Part shown: piece by piece, positions 9,709 to 18,941 of the stretch
Position numbering within the stretch: the first letter of the stretch is position 1
Layout of the letters: each line of letters opens with the position of its first letter
Source: an uncultured Prochlorococcus sp.
GTDB lineage: Bacteria; Cyanobacteriota; Cyanobacteriia; PCC-6307; Cyanobiaceae
Assembly: GCA_902594875.1 (NCBI GenBank)
Contig: CACJNU010000002.1
Location: forward strand, 40,170-104,169
Reading direction: 5' to 3'
Length of the DNA stretch: 64,000 nucleotides
The notes under the pieces: generated by a model
Databases searched by the model: none
Told to the model about the DNA's origin: nothing
The model's input: the letters and a program-made list of their open reading frames with translations, nothing else
Program-made: the position numbers and the translations under genes

Positions 9709-10464
9709 TTATTTATTCCTGAAGAGATGTCTATAAGATGGATTATAAAGATTGGATCTTTTTTGAAAATTACTAATTGCTGGGCTAATTATGTAAATGG
9801 TTGTTCTAATTAGCTTTTTCTCAATAGAAAATTTTTCCATATCTTTTAACTCGATCAATGATGTCCAACCATCATCCCAAGATACTCTAAATCCAACAAT
9901 AACTTTAGTCTCTGGAGGGTAAAACTCTAGTAGAGTTTCTTGAGACCTTTTCACATGCCTAGCACTTAGATATAGACATATAGAGGAATTGTGTTTCGCA
10001 AGATCTTTCAGAGATTCTTTTTCGGGCATCCCTGTTCGCCCTCCTGCTCTAGTTAAAATTATTGTTTGAGTTACGTCAGGGATGGTTAACTCAGCTTGAT
10101 GATATGCTGCAGCAACTTGAAATGCACTTACTCCAGGAACAACCTCGATTTCAATTTTTTCGTTTTTTAAAATTTCAATTTGCTCTCTAATTGCTCCAAA
10201 AAGGCAAGGGTCTCCATCATGCAACCTTACAACATTTTTCCCTGCCTGAAATTTTTCTATCATAGTTGTGGTGATTTGCTCTAAGTTAAGTGAACTTGTT
10301 TTTATTTTTTCAGAACCTTCTTTAGCAGAATCTAAAATCTTTTCAGGAATTAGAGAATCAGTCCAAATAATGACATCTGCAATTTTTATCTTTTTTAATG
10401 CTTTTAAAGTTAATAATTCTGGATCGCCTGGACCAACACCAATAAAGGATATTTTGTTATCCAT
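9709..10464 (-). CDS. cobM: Precorrin-4 C11-methyltransferase
   Basis: SAM-dependent methylation of precorrin-4 at C-11 in cobalamin synthesis. It has the family motifs in order: [18 protein letters not shown] at the N-terminus, [25 protein letters not shown] and [15 protein letters not shown] chose the ATG at 10464, which puts GVGPGDPE near residue 10. A GTG at 10482 would add six residues and lengthen the overlap with lgt. The frame overlaps the 3' end of lgt, suggesting cotranscription. Another B12 gene, cobK, lies at 47.6 kb. Confidence 0.92.
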   Translation of the reverse strand: MDNKISFIGVGPGDPELLTLKALKKIKIADVIIWTDSLIPEKILDSAKEGSEKIKTSSLNLEQITTTMIEKFQAGKNVVRLHDGDPCLFGAIREQIEILKNEKIEIEVVPGVSAFQVAAAYHQAELTIPDVTQTIILTRAGGRTGMPEKESLKDLAKHNSSICLYLSARHVKRSQETLLEFYPPETKVIVGFRVSWDDGWTSLIELKDMEKFSIEKKLIRTTIYIISPAISNFQKRSNLYNPSYRHLFRNK

Positions 10465-11350
10465 TCTTTCTATTTTTCCCACTATATATTCTCAATCTTA
10501 AAAAAAATATTCCAATTAATCCAGAAGAAAATAGAAAAATACTTATAAATTGAGCCATTCTTATACCTCCATCACAGAAAGGTGGAAGTCCACCAATGCA
10601 CAGTGGGTCAGTTCTTAAACCTTCAATCCAGAATCTTCCAAAGCTATAACTTATTAAATAAAGACAGCTAATAAAGCCAGGTCTAAAAAAATCTGTTTTA
10701 TTTTGTTTATTAAAGATAATAATAAGGACGATGAAAATTAAAAGATTCCACAATGACTCATAGAGAAATGTAGGATGAAAAAATTCATAATTAATAAATT
10801 CTAAAGGCCTATTTTGGATAGGTATAAATAATTTCCAAGGCAAATTTGTAGGAACTCCAAAGGCTTCATTATTGAAAAAATTTCCCCACCTTCCTATTGA
10901 TTGTCCAAGAATAATCGAGGGTATTAATATATCCATAAAAGTTTTTAAATTAATTTTTTTTGACTTACAGAAATAGATAATAGATATTAATCCTCCAATT
11001 AGACCTCCATGGATTGCTATACCTCCTTCCCAAACTGCAAGAAAAGAAGGTATGAGAATGATGTTATTAAATAGTTCAAAAGAAGTTAAAAAGTTCTCTC
11101 CGCTATATTGCCTCCACTCAAAAATTACGTAATAAGCTCTGGCTCCAATTATTGAAGAGATTATTAATGATGGAAGTATTTCACTAATGTACTCTGGGTT
11201 AATATTTCTTGCCTTTGCTAGTTTTTTAGAGACAAATAGGCCTATTAAAACTGAAACCGAAATAAGAAGTCCGTACCATCTAATAGTTATAAATCCTAAA
11301 TTTAAAAAAGTTTCTCCTGGAGATTGTATAAAAGCTTGAAGTATAAGCAT
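10457..11350 (-). CDS. lgt: Prolipoprotein diacylglyceryl transferase
   Basis: Transfers diacylglycerol to the lipobox Cys of prolipoproteins at the plasma membrane. The 297-residue protein has about seven spans and the Lgt signature [17 protein letters not shown] near residue 150, plus IEGLRTDPL near the C-terminus. It sits 10 bases after petA and overlaps cobM, so petC-petA-lgt-cobM may be one transcript. Confidence 0.95.
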   Translation of the reverse strand: MLILQAFIQSPGETFLNLGFITIRWYGLLISVSVLIGLFVSKKLAKARNINPEYISEILPSLIISSIIGARAYYVIFEWRQYSGENFLTSFELFNNIILIPSFLAVWEGGIAIHGGLIGGLISIIYFCKSKKINLKTFMDILIPSIILGQSIGRWGNFFNNEAFGVPTNLPWKLFIPIQNRPLEFINYEFFHPTFLYESLWNLLIFIVLIIIFNKQNKTDFFRPGFISCLYLISYSFGRFWIEGLRTDPLCIGGLPPFCDGGIRMAQFISIFLFSSGLIGIFFLRLRIYSGKNRKNG

Positions 11351-11360
11351 TTAGAGAAAG

Positions 11361-12314
11361 TTAGATACCCTCTGCTGCTTGCACTTTTTCTACTTGTTTT
11401 TTCTTTAATACTAAAAGTATTTGTGTTAAGCCTACACCAATGAAGAATGCAATCAATCCAATAACTCTATAAGGACTCTGAAGTACAACCTCAGCATCTA
11501 ATTGCCCAAAGCCACCAACGTTGGGATCATTAGTAAGAGGTTCACCTACATTAATTTTGTCTTGCGCTTTTACGATAAGTTGAGGACCAACAGGCACTGC
11601 TTCAGTAGTTATTTCACCATTATCGTTTTCTATATTGATTTGATAGCTTCCATCTTCAATAGTTTCTATTGAATTTATAGTTCCTGCGGTGGAAGAAGTG
11701 AATACTACATTATTGCTTTTGTCTCCAGTTGGATATACCTGACCTCTACCTCTATTGCCTCCAATATGTAACGAGTATTTTCCATAGTGATATTGTTTAT
11801 TGGTGGATGGGTCAGGGGAAAGTATAGGGAAAACGATTTCTTTATTGGTATCGCCAGGTAAAGGTCCGACAATAATAATATTATCTTTGTCTTCACTGTA
11901 GTTAGTGAAATAAACCCCTTCTGTCTCCTCTTTAATTTCTTCGGTCCATCTTTCTTGTGGAGCAAGTTTAAAGCCATCAGGTAGCATTACGACAGCACCA
12001 ACTTGTAATGGGACTTCCGAACCATCAGCCCCTATCTCTTTTAAATCATTTTTGTAGGGTATTTTGACTACAGCTTTGAAAACACTGTCTGCTCCAACAG
12101 ATTGTGGAACCTCTGCAATTGTAGGCATCTGAGCTAGATGACAATTAGCACAGACTATCTTACCTGTGGCTTCTCTTGGGGATTCGTAGTTTTGCTGAGC
12201 CCAAAATGGATAAGCAAAACTGATCTCTGGATAAAATATAATGCTTGAAATGAAAAGCAGAGTACAGATAAATAAACTTGTTTTTTTCATGATTTGATTT
12301 TTAAGACCTTTCAT
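11361..12314 (-). CDS. petA: Apocytochrome f
   Basis: c-type cytochrome of the cytochrome b6f complex, passing electrons from the Rieske protein to plastocyanin or cytochrome c6 in the lumen. A Sec signal ends before YPFWAQQ, whose Tyr amino group is the axial haem ligand in the family. CANCHLAQ is the CXXCH haem site. A C-terminal anchor lies at about residues 280-300. I chose ATG 12314 (317 residues); ATG 12332 (323, overlapping petC by 13 bases) and ATG 12290 are alternatives. Directly follows petC. Confidence 0.96.
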   Translation of the reverse strand: MKGLKNQIMKKTSLFICTLLFISSIIFYPEISFAYPFWAQQNYESPREATGKIVCANCHLAQMPTIAEVPQSVGADSVFKAVVKIPYKNDLKEIGADGSEVPLQVGAVVMLPDGFKLAPQERWTEEIKEETEGVYFTNYSEDKDNIIIVGPLPGDTNKEIVFPILSPDPSTNKQYHYGKYSLHIGGNRGRGQVYPTGDKSNNVVFTSSTAGTINSIETIEDGSYQINIENDNGEITTEAVPVGPQLIVKAQDKINVGEPLTNDPNVGGFGQLDAEVVLQSPYRVIGLIAFFIGVGLTQILLVLKKKQVEKVQAAEGI

Positions 12315-12319
12315 TTTTT

Positions 12320-12856
12320 TTATGCCCACCATGGATTTTCATTAGTTCTAAAGTCAGTTTCTGACCATTGTTTGACGAGTACATCATCATCTTCAATATC
12401 TACATGAGCTAGAGCTAAAGATAAAGGCGCAGGCCCTCTTACTACCTTCCCGTTAGTATCGTACTGACTGCCATGACAAGGACAAATGAATTTATTAGCA
12501 CCACTATCCCATGGGACAACACAACCTAAATGAGTACAAATTGCATTTAAACCAAACTCTCCTATTTCCCCACCCTCATTAACTATTAAATAAGTTGGAT
12601 CTCCCTTTAGACCCTGAACTAAACTTCTGTCACCTGCTTGATGGGTAGCTAACCAACCTGTCTTAGTTATTGGATTCCCTAATTCATCTTTAGCAGAAGT
12701 TCCACCACCACCACCGCCAGCTCTTAAAGGCATGAAATAATTCGCTACAGGGTAAAGGGCTCCTAAAGCTACACCAGTTGCAGTACCAAATGTAAGAAGA
12801 TTCATAAATTGCCTTCGACCCATAGAAGGGACATCATTGGAACTTAATTGAGTCAT
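12320..12856 (-). CDS. petC: Cytochrome b6f Rieske iron-sulfur subunit
   Basis: 2Fe-2S protein that takes electrons from plastoquinol. The 178-residue protein has an N-terminal anchor (about 20-42) preceded by MGRRQFMN, a twin-arginine motif. The cluster ligands are in [10 protein letters not shown] and [10 protein letters not shown] Gly-rich hinge follows the span. It is first in petC-petA. The Tat translocase gene tatC lies about 410 bases upstream on the same strand, matching the known Tat dependence of Rieske proteins. Confidence 0.96.
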   Translation of the reverse strand: MTQLSSNDVPSMGRRQFMNLLTFGTATGVALGALYPVANYFMPLRAGGGGGGTSAKDELGNPITKTGWLATHQAGDRSLVQGLKGDPTYLIVNEGGEIGEFGLNAICTHLGCVVPWDSGANKFICPCHGSQYDTNGKVVRGPAPLSLALAHVDIEDDDVLVKQWSETDFRTNENPWWA

Positions 12857-12979
12857 TCGCTACTTGGTTCTGTTATTTATTAGTTATTATGGAGCAAATA
12901 GATCAATTTCTGTTGCAAATAGATAGGACTTTTAATAATTTAAAGTAAAAGTTTAGGAAGTCTTAATTAATTGATTTAA

Positions 12980-13297
12980 ATGAACCCATTGCTAGTAGAT
13001 GAAGTTATACATTATTTGATTCATCGCTGGGGTAAAAAATATGATTTTAGACTCTTTAGAAGAGGGAAATTCGTGTATTTTCAAATGATGTGGGGATTTC
13101 TTGGACAGGAATCATTCCCTTTAAGTGAAGATGAATATAAAAAATCTATAGCTGAAAAAATCGAGATTTTAAATAGATGTGGATATTCAGAAGAAGTAAG
13201 GGAATGGCTAAAGAAAGTCAATGCTAAGCCAAGGTTAGGTAGAGCTGTCAGCTTGCAATTAGATCTTAATGAGAAGATGAAAGAGTTTTTGACTTAA
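12980..13297 (+). CDS. DUF3067 family protein
   Basis: A 105-residue soluble protein resembling the cyanobacterial and plastid DUF3067 family (function not established). Features are a basic N-terminal half with WGKKYDFRLFRRGKFVYFQMMW, and a later helical part ending in SLQLDLNEKMKEFL. It is divergent from petC with a 123-base spacer. Its 3' end overlaps the convergent tatC by 32 bases. The family call is from memory of the pattern. Confidence 0.7.
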   Translation: MNPLLVDEVIHYLIHRWGKKYDFRLFRRGKFVYFQMMWGFLGQESFPLSEDEYKKSIAEKIEILNRCGYSEEVREWLKKVNAKPRLGRAVSLQLDLNEKMKEFLT

Positions 13298-14024
13298 GAT
13301 TTTCTGATAAGTAAGTTAATCCAGTACCCACAAAAAATAAAAACACTATCGATATAGATAGCAATGACATAGTCAATGGGTCCGTTGAAGGGGTAATCAC
13401 TGCAGATAATATTGCAGAGGAAATTACAACTATCTTCCAATTCGAAATCATTTTTTCTGTTGTGATTATTCCAAGAGAACCAAGAATAAATTGTAATACT
13501 GGCAATTGAAAAGCTATTGCAGTGCTGGACATTAATAAGAGAACAAAATCAAAATATCTTTCTATAGACCAAGTTGGTTCAACAATATCAGCACCGAAAC
13601 TAATGAAGAAATTTATTGCTGCAGGGACTAATATCCACCATGAAAAAATTAATCCTAAAAAAAATAGAAGACCTGAACCAAAAACTGCAGGCAAGATAAG
13701 GCTTTTTTCTTGTTTTGTTAAACCAGGAGAAATGAATAATATTATTTGATAAAAAATATAAGGCATAGAAACTATAAATCCGCTGTAACCTGCAACTTTA
13801 ATAGCAACAAATAAAAACTCTCCTGGAGCAAGTTGCAGTAAATGAATATCACCAGCTGGAATTTCTAAAAAAGATATTAATGGCTTTATGATGAGAAAAC
13901 TAAAGAATATTGAAATAAGTATTGAGTAAATTGAGTTTAGTATCCTTTGACGAAGCTCCTCTAGATGATCACTAAAAGACATCGAATCTGATAATTTTTT
14001 TTCACTTTGACCTGTACCTCTCAT
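13266..14024 (-). CDS. tatC: Sec-independent protein translocase TatC
   Basis: Membrane receptor of the twin-arginine translocase, exporting folded proteins across thylakoid and plasma membranes. The 252-residue protein has six spans and the signal-recognition N-terminus MSFSDHLEELRQRIL. YPFIF-like loops and P-rich spans match TatC. It lies upstream of petC, whose product carries a twin-arginine motif. Its 3' end runs 32 bases into the DUF3067 gene on the other strand. Confidence 0.95.
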   Translation of the reverse strand: MRGTGQSEKKLSDSMSFSDHLEELRQRILNSIYSILISIFFSFLIIKPLISFLEIPAGDIHLLQLAPGEFLFVAIKVAGYSGFIVSMPYIFYQIILFISPGLTKQEKSLILPAVFGSGLLFFLGLIFSWWILVPAAINFFISFGADIVEPTWSIERYFDFVLLLMSSTAIAFQLPVLQFILGSLGIITTEKMISNWKIVVISSAILSAVITPSTDPLTMSLLSISIVFLFFVGTGLTYLSENLKSKTLSSSH

Positions 14025-14104
14025 TATTATTTGATAAAAATTGTGTAAGAAAAAGGTTTAAAACTACTATTGTCAAAGTCCAATTTATTTTTCGATAAAC
14101 TTAA

Positions 14105-14365
14105 TTATTTGCTTAATTTAGGATTTGTTGGATCTGGTAATAAGAAAGGAGGGGCATCATTTAAAGATGATTCACCATAAGTTTCATATTCTCTATATCC
14201 ACCCATTTTCCCATTTGTTTTCATTAAAGCGCTTACGAAGGCAAGTAGTAAGAAAACAGTAGGAGCTCCAATTATTAATGCAGCACCAAATAGATATCCA
14301 ACAATAAATTCTGGAAAACTATGATTTCCTAAAAATTCATGAGTGCCTAAAAGAAAATCAAACAT
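14105..14365 (-). CDS. Small membrane protein of unknown function
   Basis: 86 residues. One long hydrophobic stretch at about residues 19-47 (FIVGYLFGAALIIGAPTVFLLLAFV) could form one or a hairpin of two spans. A polar tail rich in Gly, Tyr and Pro follows, ending DPTNPKLSK. I do not recognise it. It lies between tatC and the NFACT gene on the same strand, among thylakoid-related genes, so a thylakoid location is plausible but only by context. Confidence 0.6.
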   Translation of the reverse strand: MFDFLLGTHEFLGNHSFPEFIVGYLFGAALIIGAPTVFLLLAFVSALMKTNGKMGGYREYETYGESSLNDAPPFLLPDPTNPKLSK

Positions 14366-14394
14366 TTAGATTTAAAAATTTTTTTTATTATAAA

Positions 14395-16095
14395 CTAAAT
14401 TACTGTTTTAAGATTTTTTTTTATGTAATCTTCTCCTCTTGTAGGATTTCCCCAAATAATTTCTCCATTTTTAAAGCAAACGCAACCCGGTCCTCCGTTT
14501 TTGATTTTTTTCAAATCTTTAATCTTTACTAAATTAATTGGAACTTTAATGTTTCTTTTTGCCTTACTAAATAAAGCAGCTAGATCTGCAGCTATTTGAA
14601 GATCTTGTTCAGATGCTGCTTGAGATGAAGACTTCAAAACTACATGACTGCCTGGTGATTCCTGTGCATGAAACCATAAATCGCCTTTTTTTGAGAACTT
14701 AAAGCTTATTAAATCATTTTGCCTCATATTTCGCCCTACCTGAAGCTTTAATCCTGTGGGAGTGTCGACTTGAATTGGTGAAGACTCTATCTCATATGTA
14801 TTTTTCTGATCTTCTCTTTGCTTCTTGATATGGATATTAAACTCGTTACATATTTCTTCCATAATTTCTTCTAGTAGTTTGATTCTCATAAAAAGTTTTT
14901 CATGAGTTAAAGAATTTAAATTTTCTAGAAGCGTAGTGAATTCATCTAATCTCTCTATATTTGTTTTGTAAATACTTAATCTTTCTTTTATTAATTCTCT
15001 AGATCTCTTTAGTTTTTTTGATTTTTTATATAGTTTTTGTCCCTTTATTATGTCTTGTTTTTTAATTTCGTTTGAAGAAAATATACTATCAGCTTTTTCT
15101 TTATACATCTCGTAGTTTTCTGATTTTGTCAGAAGATCATATTGAATATTTAAATTCTTTCTCTCAGTATTGGTCTGTTTAAAAATAATTCCTTCAATTT
15201 TCTTTTCCAATAATTCAAGTTTTTTTTGTTTCAGATGATAATCATAATAATTCTCTAAACTTGTGCATAAATCTATTTTATTTTCGCAGTTAATTTTCTT
15301 ATCAAAAAACCAAACGCAATAAAAATCTTTGTTGAATGTAGAAAAGTTAAAGTTATTGTTTTTAAACCTGTTTATCCAAATCTTCCAATTTTTAAAAATC
15401 TCCTTTAAGTCTGAGTTGCTAATCAAATCAATATTTTTTCCCATTATTTCTGAATTAACAGTTGAGCTAACAACCTCTAATTGTTTTGTGAGGATAGGGC
15501 TTACTCCTTGATAGGTATTTATTAAACAGTTTTTCAAAGACTCAGGTACTATTGAAATTGAGTCTTTCCATGATTGAAAAGACTCATCTTCTCTAGGTTG
15601 TTTTTTGAGATTTACTGGAGGGCCAGAATAAATTGATCCTGTTGAAATTGTTCTAAAACTAGATTGACTTGATTTAATTTGTTTACCAACGGCGATTATT
15701 TTATGTTTATTATCCAGATAAAAAATATTACTATGTTTTCCCATTAATTCAAAAATTAAATACTTATTAATTTCATCTCCAGGTTTTTTCGCAAAACTAA
15801 ATTTTATAACTCTCTCGAAATCATCTTGATCAATCGAAATTAAAGCCATATACTTTAGTCCATATCTTATTTGTTTAGAAAGTGTGCTTTCTCTCCCAAT
15901 CTTTTCTGGCTTATTTATCTTTAGGATTCTTGGAGAGTCTCCATTCCATGAAACTTCTAACCATGTTTGAGAATCAACTCCTCTGAAACATAATTGAATT
16001 GTATTAGGCTCTGGTTGTTGGGCAGTCTCGAACTTTGTAGGTAAGATGTTATTTGTCAAATAATGCAAGACAGATCTAATAGATGTAATATCCAT
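14395..16095 (-). CDS. Rqc2/RqcH-like NFACT protein
   Basis: Member of the NFACT (FbpA/Rqc2) family, which binds stalled 50S subunits with peptidyl-tRNA and adds alanine tails in ribosome-associated quality control. The N-terminal half (MDITSIRSVLHYL) is the NFACT-N fold. A long Lys/Glu coiled-coil region follows at about 280-420. The C-terminal NFACT-R domain has DLWFHAQESPGSHVVLKS. I chose ATG 16095; the ATG at 16119 adds eight residues. The common name fibronectin-binding protein is misleading here. Confidence 0.85.
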   Translation of the reverse strand: MDITSIRSVLHYLTNNILPTKFETAQQPEPNTIQLCFRGVDSQTWLEVSWNGDSPRILKINKPEKIGRESTLSKQIRYGLKYMALISIDQDDFERVIKFSFAKKPGDEINKYLIFELMGKHSNIFYLDNKHKIIAVGKQIKSSQSSFRTISTGSIYSGPPVNLKKQPREDESFQSWKDSISIVPESLKNCLINTYQGVSPILTKQLEVVSSTVNSEIMGKNIDLISNSDLKEIFKNWKIWINRFKNNNFNFSTFNKDFYCVWFFDKKINCENKIDLCTSLENYYDYHLKQKKLELLEKKIEGIIFKQTNTERKNLNIQYDLLTKSENYEMYKEKADSIFSSNEIKKQDIIKGQKLYKKSKKLKRSRELIKERLSIYKTNIERLDEFTTLLENLNSLTHEKLFMRIKLLEEIMEEICNEFNIHIKKQREDQKNTYEIESSPIQVDTPTGLKLQVGRNMRQNDLISFKFSKKGDLWFHAQESPGSHVVLKSSSQAASEQDLQIAADLAALFSKAKRNIKVPINLVKIKDLKKIKNGGPGCVCFKNGEIIWGNPTRGEDYIKKNLKTVI

Positions 16096-16168
16096 TATCT
16101 GTGGAACACCTTTTTGCATTATTCCTTTTTAATTCACAAGATGTTTATTTTACTGTAAAAAATTTAAT

Positions 16169-16723
16169 ATGAAAAATCAAAAAAAACTTATAATCCTTAC
16201 TGGACCTAGCGGGGTAGGTAAAGGAACAGTTGTTAAAGAAATATTAGGTAAAGAAAAAAATTGTTGGCTTTCAATATCTGCAACTACAAGAGAACCTAGA
16301 GAGGGAGAGAAGGACGGAGAAAATTATTATTTCTTAAATCAAGAAAAGTTTAAAGAAATGATTGAACAAAACCTTTTCCTTGAATGGGCTCAATTTGCTG
16401 GAAACTACTATGGAACCCCTTTGTCTTCTGTTAATGAGAAAATAAAAAAAGGATTTACCGTACTACTTGAAATTGAAGTAGAGGGTGCAAGGCAAATAAA
16501 AAATAAGTTTCCTAATTCACTGTCAATATTTTTACTTCCTCCGGATAAAGAAGAATTAGAGAGAAGAATAAGAAATAGAGGTACTGAAAAAGAAGAGGCA
16601 ATTAAAAAAAGACTCTCAAGGGCTAATTATGAGATTTCAGTATCAAATCAATTTGATTTTGCATTAACAAATCACAATGTTGATGAAACAGCAAAAAAAA
16701 TAATCAAGTTAATAAAAACTTGA
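16169..16723 (+). CDS. gmk: Guanylate kinase
   Basis: Phosphorylates GMP to GDP with ATP. The 184-residue protein has the P-loop LTGPSGVGKGTVVKEI at residues 9-24, the GMP-binding region TTREPREGEKDGENYYF, and the lid SIFLLPPDKEELERRI. Length is standard. Divergent from the NFACT gene with a 73-base spacer; convergent with psaJ. Confidence 0.96.
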   Translation: MKNQKKLIILTGPSGVGKGTVVKEILGKEKNCWLSISATTREPREGEKDGENYYFLNQEKFKEMIEQNLFLEWAQFAGNYYGTPLSSVNEKIKKGFTVLLEIEVEGARQIKNKFPNSLSIFLLPPDKEELERRIRNRGTEKEEAIKKRLSRANYEISVSNQFDFALTNHNVDETAKKIIKLIKT

Positions 16724-16737
16724 TTATTTTCTCTTTA

Positions 16738-16872
16738 TCAACTCATTGGATGGAATAATAAATCAGGGAAAAACCTATTAAATTCAATAATTATTCCAGC
16801 TGTAAGACTTAGCCAAATTGCTGCTACGACTGGAGCAGATCTGACAAATTTTGTGTTTAGAATTTTGAACAT
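16738..16872 (-). CDS. psaJ: Photosystem I reaction-centre subunit IX (PsaJ)
   Basis: A 44-residue single-span protein: [18 protein letters not shown] at the N-terminus, a hydrophobic span ([14 protein letters not shown]), and [12 protein letters not shown] at the C-terminus, all typical of PsaJ. It sits in photosystem I next to PsaF and helps position it. Start ATG at 16870-16872, stop TGA at 16738-16740. It follows psaF by 27 bases, the conserved cyanobacterial psaF-psaJ order. Confidence 0.95.
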   Translation of the reverse strand: MFKILNTKFVRSAPVVAAIWLSLTAGIIIEFNRFFPDLLFHPMS

Positions 16873-16899
16873 TTGTTTTATAAAAGTTTTTAAGGATGT

Positions 16900-17463
16900 T
16901 TAGCGAGGACCATTAAGTGTAATATTGTTATCTTTCTCTCTTAAATCTCCATTTCTACCTTGTTTGTTAGCAAGAAGAGGCCATTGCGCTCCTTTTACAA
17001 GACATTTTCTGGCTAAGTCTAGGTCAATAATGATCTCAAGATCTGCTGGATTCTTGGTCTTTTTTGATTCAATGAGATACTCTCTTCCTGACCAACCTAT
17101 AATTCCAGCAATGTAAATGAACAATACTCCTGGAATAAGTAAATCCCCTTCATGACCTCTATTTAAAAGGGCTCCCCATGGCTCCAGAGGAGGTCCAATT
17201 ATTAAATGTGGAAGACCATCATCTCCGCATGATGCTTTTCCATATCTTTCAAATCTTGCGATGTCTTTTTGTGTAGTTGCAGAATTTGCTCTCTCAATGA
17301 ATTTAGGATTCTCAGAGCATTTTGTGAGGGCTGAAGCAGTATATTCTGTGCTAGCTCTATCTGCGTTTAAGGCAGGTCCATTTGCAGCTAGAGCAATTGG
17401 AGTAATTCCGAGGAACAGAAAAACTGAGGTTATGATTGAAAAAAAGAATTTCATAAGTTGCAA
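16900..17463 (-). CDS. psaF: Photosystem I subunit III (PsaF)
   Basis: Lumen-exposed photosystem I subunit near the plastocyanin/cytochrome c6 docking site. The 187-residue precursor has a cleavable signal ending near ALAANG. The mature part has LTKCSENPKFIERAN, CGDDGLPHLIIGPPLEPWG and one span (LLIPGVLFIYIAGIIGWSGR). Internal ATG 17454 is an alternative start. Cotranscribed with psaJ; divergent from tsaD. Confidence 0.96.
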   Translation of the reverse strand: MQLMKFFFSIITSVFLFLGITPIALAANGPALNADRASTEYTASALTKCSENPKFIERANSATTQKDIARFERYGKASCGDDGLPHLIIGPPLEPWGALLNRGHEGDLLIPGVLFIYIAGIIGWSGREYLIESKKTKNPADLEIIIDLDLARKCLVKGAQWPLLANKQGRNGDLREKDNNITLNGPR

Positions 17464-17528
17464 TCTTTAATTCCTTATAGTGTATTAAGTAAGAAATTAA
17501 TATTAAAATAAAACAAGTTGAATCAAAA

Positions 17529-18599
17529 ATGCATAAAGTTTTAGCTATTGAAACAAGTTGTGATGAGACATCTGTCTCAATAGTTTCTAATATTGGCGAT
17601 ACTTTCAGAATACATTCAAATATTATTGCCTCTCAAATTGAAGATCATTCAAAATGGGGAGGAGTTGTACCTGAACTTGCAGCTAGAAAGCATTTAGAGT
17701 TATTACCTTTTGTTTTAGATAAGGCTTTAGAAGAATCAAAAATTAAGATTGAAGAAGTCGATTATATTGCATCAACTGTAGCTCCTGGATTAGTTGGTTG
17801 CTTACGAGTTGGCTCTATAACTGCAAGATCACTTTGCATGTTGCATTCAAAACCATTTTTGGGAATTCATCATTTGGAGGGGCATTTATCTTCAATTCTA
17901 TTTTCAGAAAACTATCCAAAGAAATCTTTTCTTACATTACTTGTAAGCGGCGGGCATACTGAATTGATAAAGGTTGATGATAGGAGGGGAATGCAAAGAC
18001 TTGGGAAAAGTTTTGATGATGCTGCTGGAGAAGCCTTTGATAAAGTTGGCAGATTATTAGGTCTTAGCTATCCAGGAGGACCGGCAATTGAAAAGATTGC
18101 TAAAAATGGGGACCCGATGAAATTTAATTTACCAAAATGTAAGATCTCTGATAAAAAAGGTGGATTTCTCAAATATGATTTCTCTTTTAGTGGTCTAAAA
18201 ACTGCCGTATTAAGATTAGTTGAGAGAATAAATTTGGATGGGGAGACAGTTCCAATTCCAGATATTGCTGCAAGTTTTGAAAGAGTAGTGGCAGAGGTGT
18301 TGGTAGAGAGAACAATAAAATGCGCGGAAGACCATAGCTTGGATAATGTTGTTGTGGTTGGGGGCGTGGCTGCTAACAATACATTAAGAAAAATGATGAT
18401 TAGTGAAGCTAATAAAAAATCTATTAAAGTTCATTTAGCACCTCTTGATCTTTGTACAGATAATGCGGCAATGATTGGAGCGGCGGCGTTGTTCAGAATC
18501 AAATTTAAGGATCATTTAAGTTCCCTTAAATTAGGTGTCGCAGGAAGACTATCAATTGAACAAGCAAATACCCTTTATGAAGAAAACCCTCCTTTCTAA
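17529..18599 (+). CDS. tsaD: tRNA N6-adenosine threonylcarbamoyltransferase
   Basis: Transfers the threonylcarbamoyl group to A37 of ANN-decoding tRNAs. The 356-residue ASKHA-fold protein starts VLAIETSCDETSVSIV, has the metal site HHLEGHLSSIL, LLVSGGHTELI, and VVVGGVAANNTLRK. Length is standard for TsaD/Gcp. Followed after 5 bases by the high-light-inducible gene on the same strand. Confidence 0.96.
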   Translation: MHKVLAIETSCDETSVSIVSNIGDTFRIHSNIIASQIEDHSKWGGVVPELAARKHLELLPFVLDKALEESKIKIEEVDYIASTVAPGLVGCLRVGSITARSLCMLHSKPFLGIHHLEGHLSSILFSENYPKKSFLTLLVSGGHTELIKVDDRRGMQRLGKSFDDAAGEAFDKVGRLLGLSYPGGPAIEKIAKNGDPMKFNLPKCKISDKKGGFLKYDFSFSGLKTAVLRLVERINLDGETVPIPDIAASFERVVAEVLVERTIKCAEDHSLDNVVVVGGVAANNTLRKMMISEANKKSIKVHLAPLDLCTDNAAMIGAAALFRIKFKDHLSSLKLGVAGRLSIEQANTLYEENPPF

Positions 18600-18604
18600 T
18601 TTCA

Positions 18605-18781
18605 ATGAACAAACAACCTAAAATCGAGATTAAAGAGACAAAAAACTTCGTTGATAAAAAGGAACTGAATTTGTGGAAAAGAGGTTTTACCCCTCAAGCT
18701 GAAATATGGAATGGAAGAATGGCAACTGTTGGTATAGGAATTATTCTTATAATTATTGCTTTAATAAGTCAGTTTTCTTAA
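18605..18781 (+). CDS. hli: High-light-inducible protein (Hli/HLIP)
   Basis: A 58-residue one-helix chlorophyll-binding stress protein of the Lhc superfamily; it protects photosystems and handles free chlorophyll in high light. The signature is EIWNGRMATVGIG at residues 33-45, with Glu33, Asn36 and Arg38 as pigment ligand and ion-pair positions, followed by a short span rich in Ile. The ATG at 18605 lies 5 bases after the tsaD stop. A terminator-like hairpin follows at 18806. Confidence 0.93.
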   Translation: MNKQPKIEIKETKNFVDKKELNLWKRGFTPQAEIWNGRMATVGIGIILIIIALISQFS

Positions 18782-18805
18782 TAGAAATAAAATTAATTTT
18801 CTTAA

Positions 18806-18843
18806 AGTAGTTTTGAAAGAATTTTCAAAATTACTCCTTTTTA
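18806..18843 (+). terminator. Rho-independent-like terminator after hli
   Basis: Stem AGTAGTTTTGAAA (18806-18818), loop GAAT, stem TTTCAAAATTACT (18823-18835), with one G-T pair, then CCTTTTTT. This would end the tsaD-hli transcript 24 bases after the hli stop. The stem is AT-rich, as expected for this genome. Confidence 0.6.
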
Positions 18844-18941
18844 TCTGATGAATTAAATTAAAAAGTATTGTATTTATTGGACTTGAGATAATATTGTTGA
18901 TTTAATCAAAATAATGAATATTTTATTATTTATAATTTTAT

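Noticed and set aside
12890..12949. 19-codon ORF in the petC/DUF3067 spacer
   Set aside because: No clear ribosome site or family similarity; probably chance in AT-rich DNA.
14395..16095. Fibronectin-binding protein (adhesin)
   Set aside because: The domain order and the NFACT-R motif fit a ribosome quality-control protein; the name is historical.
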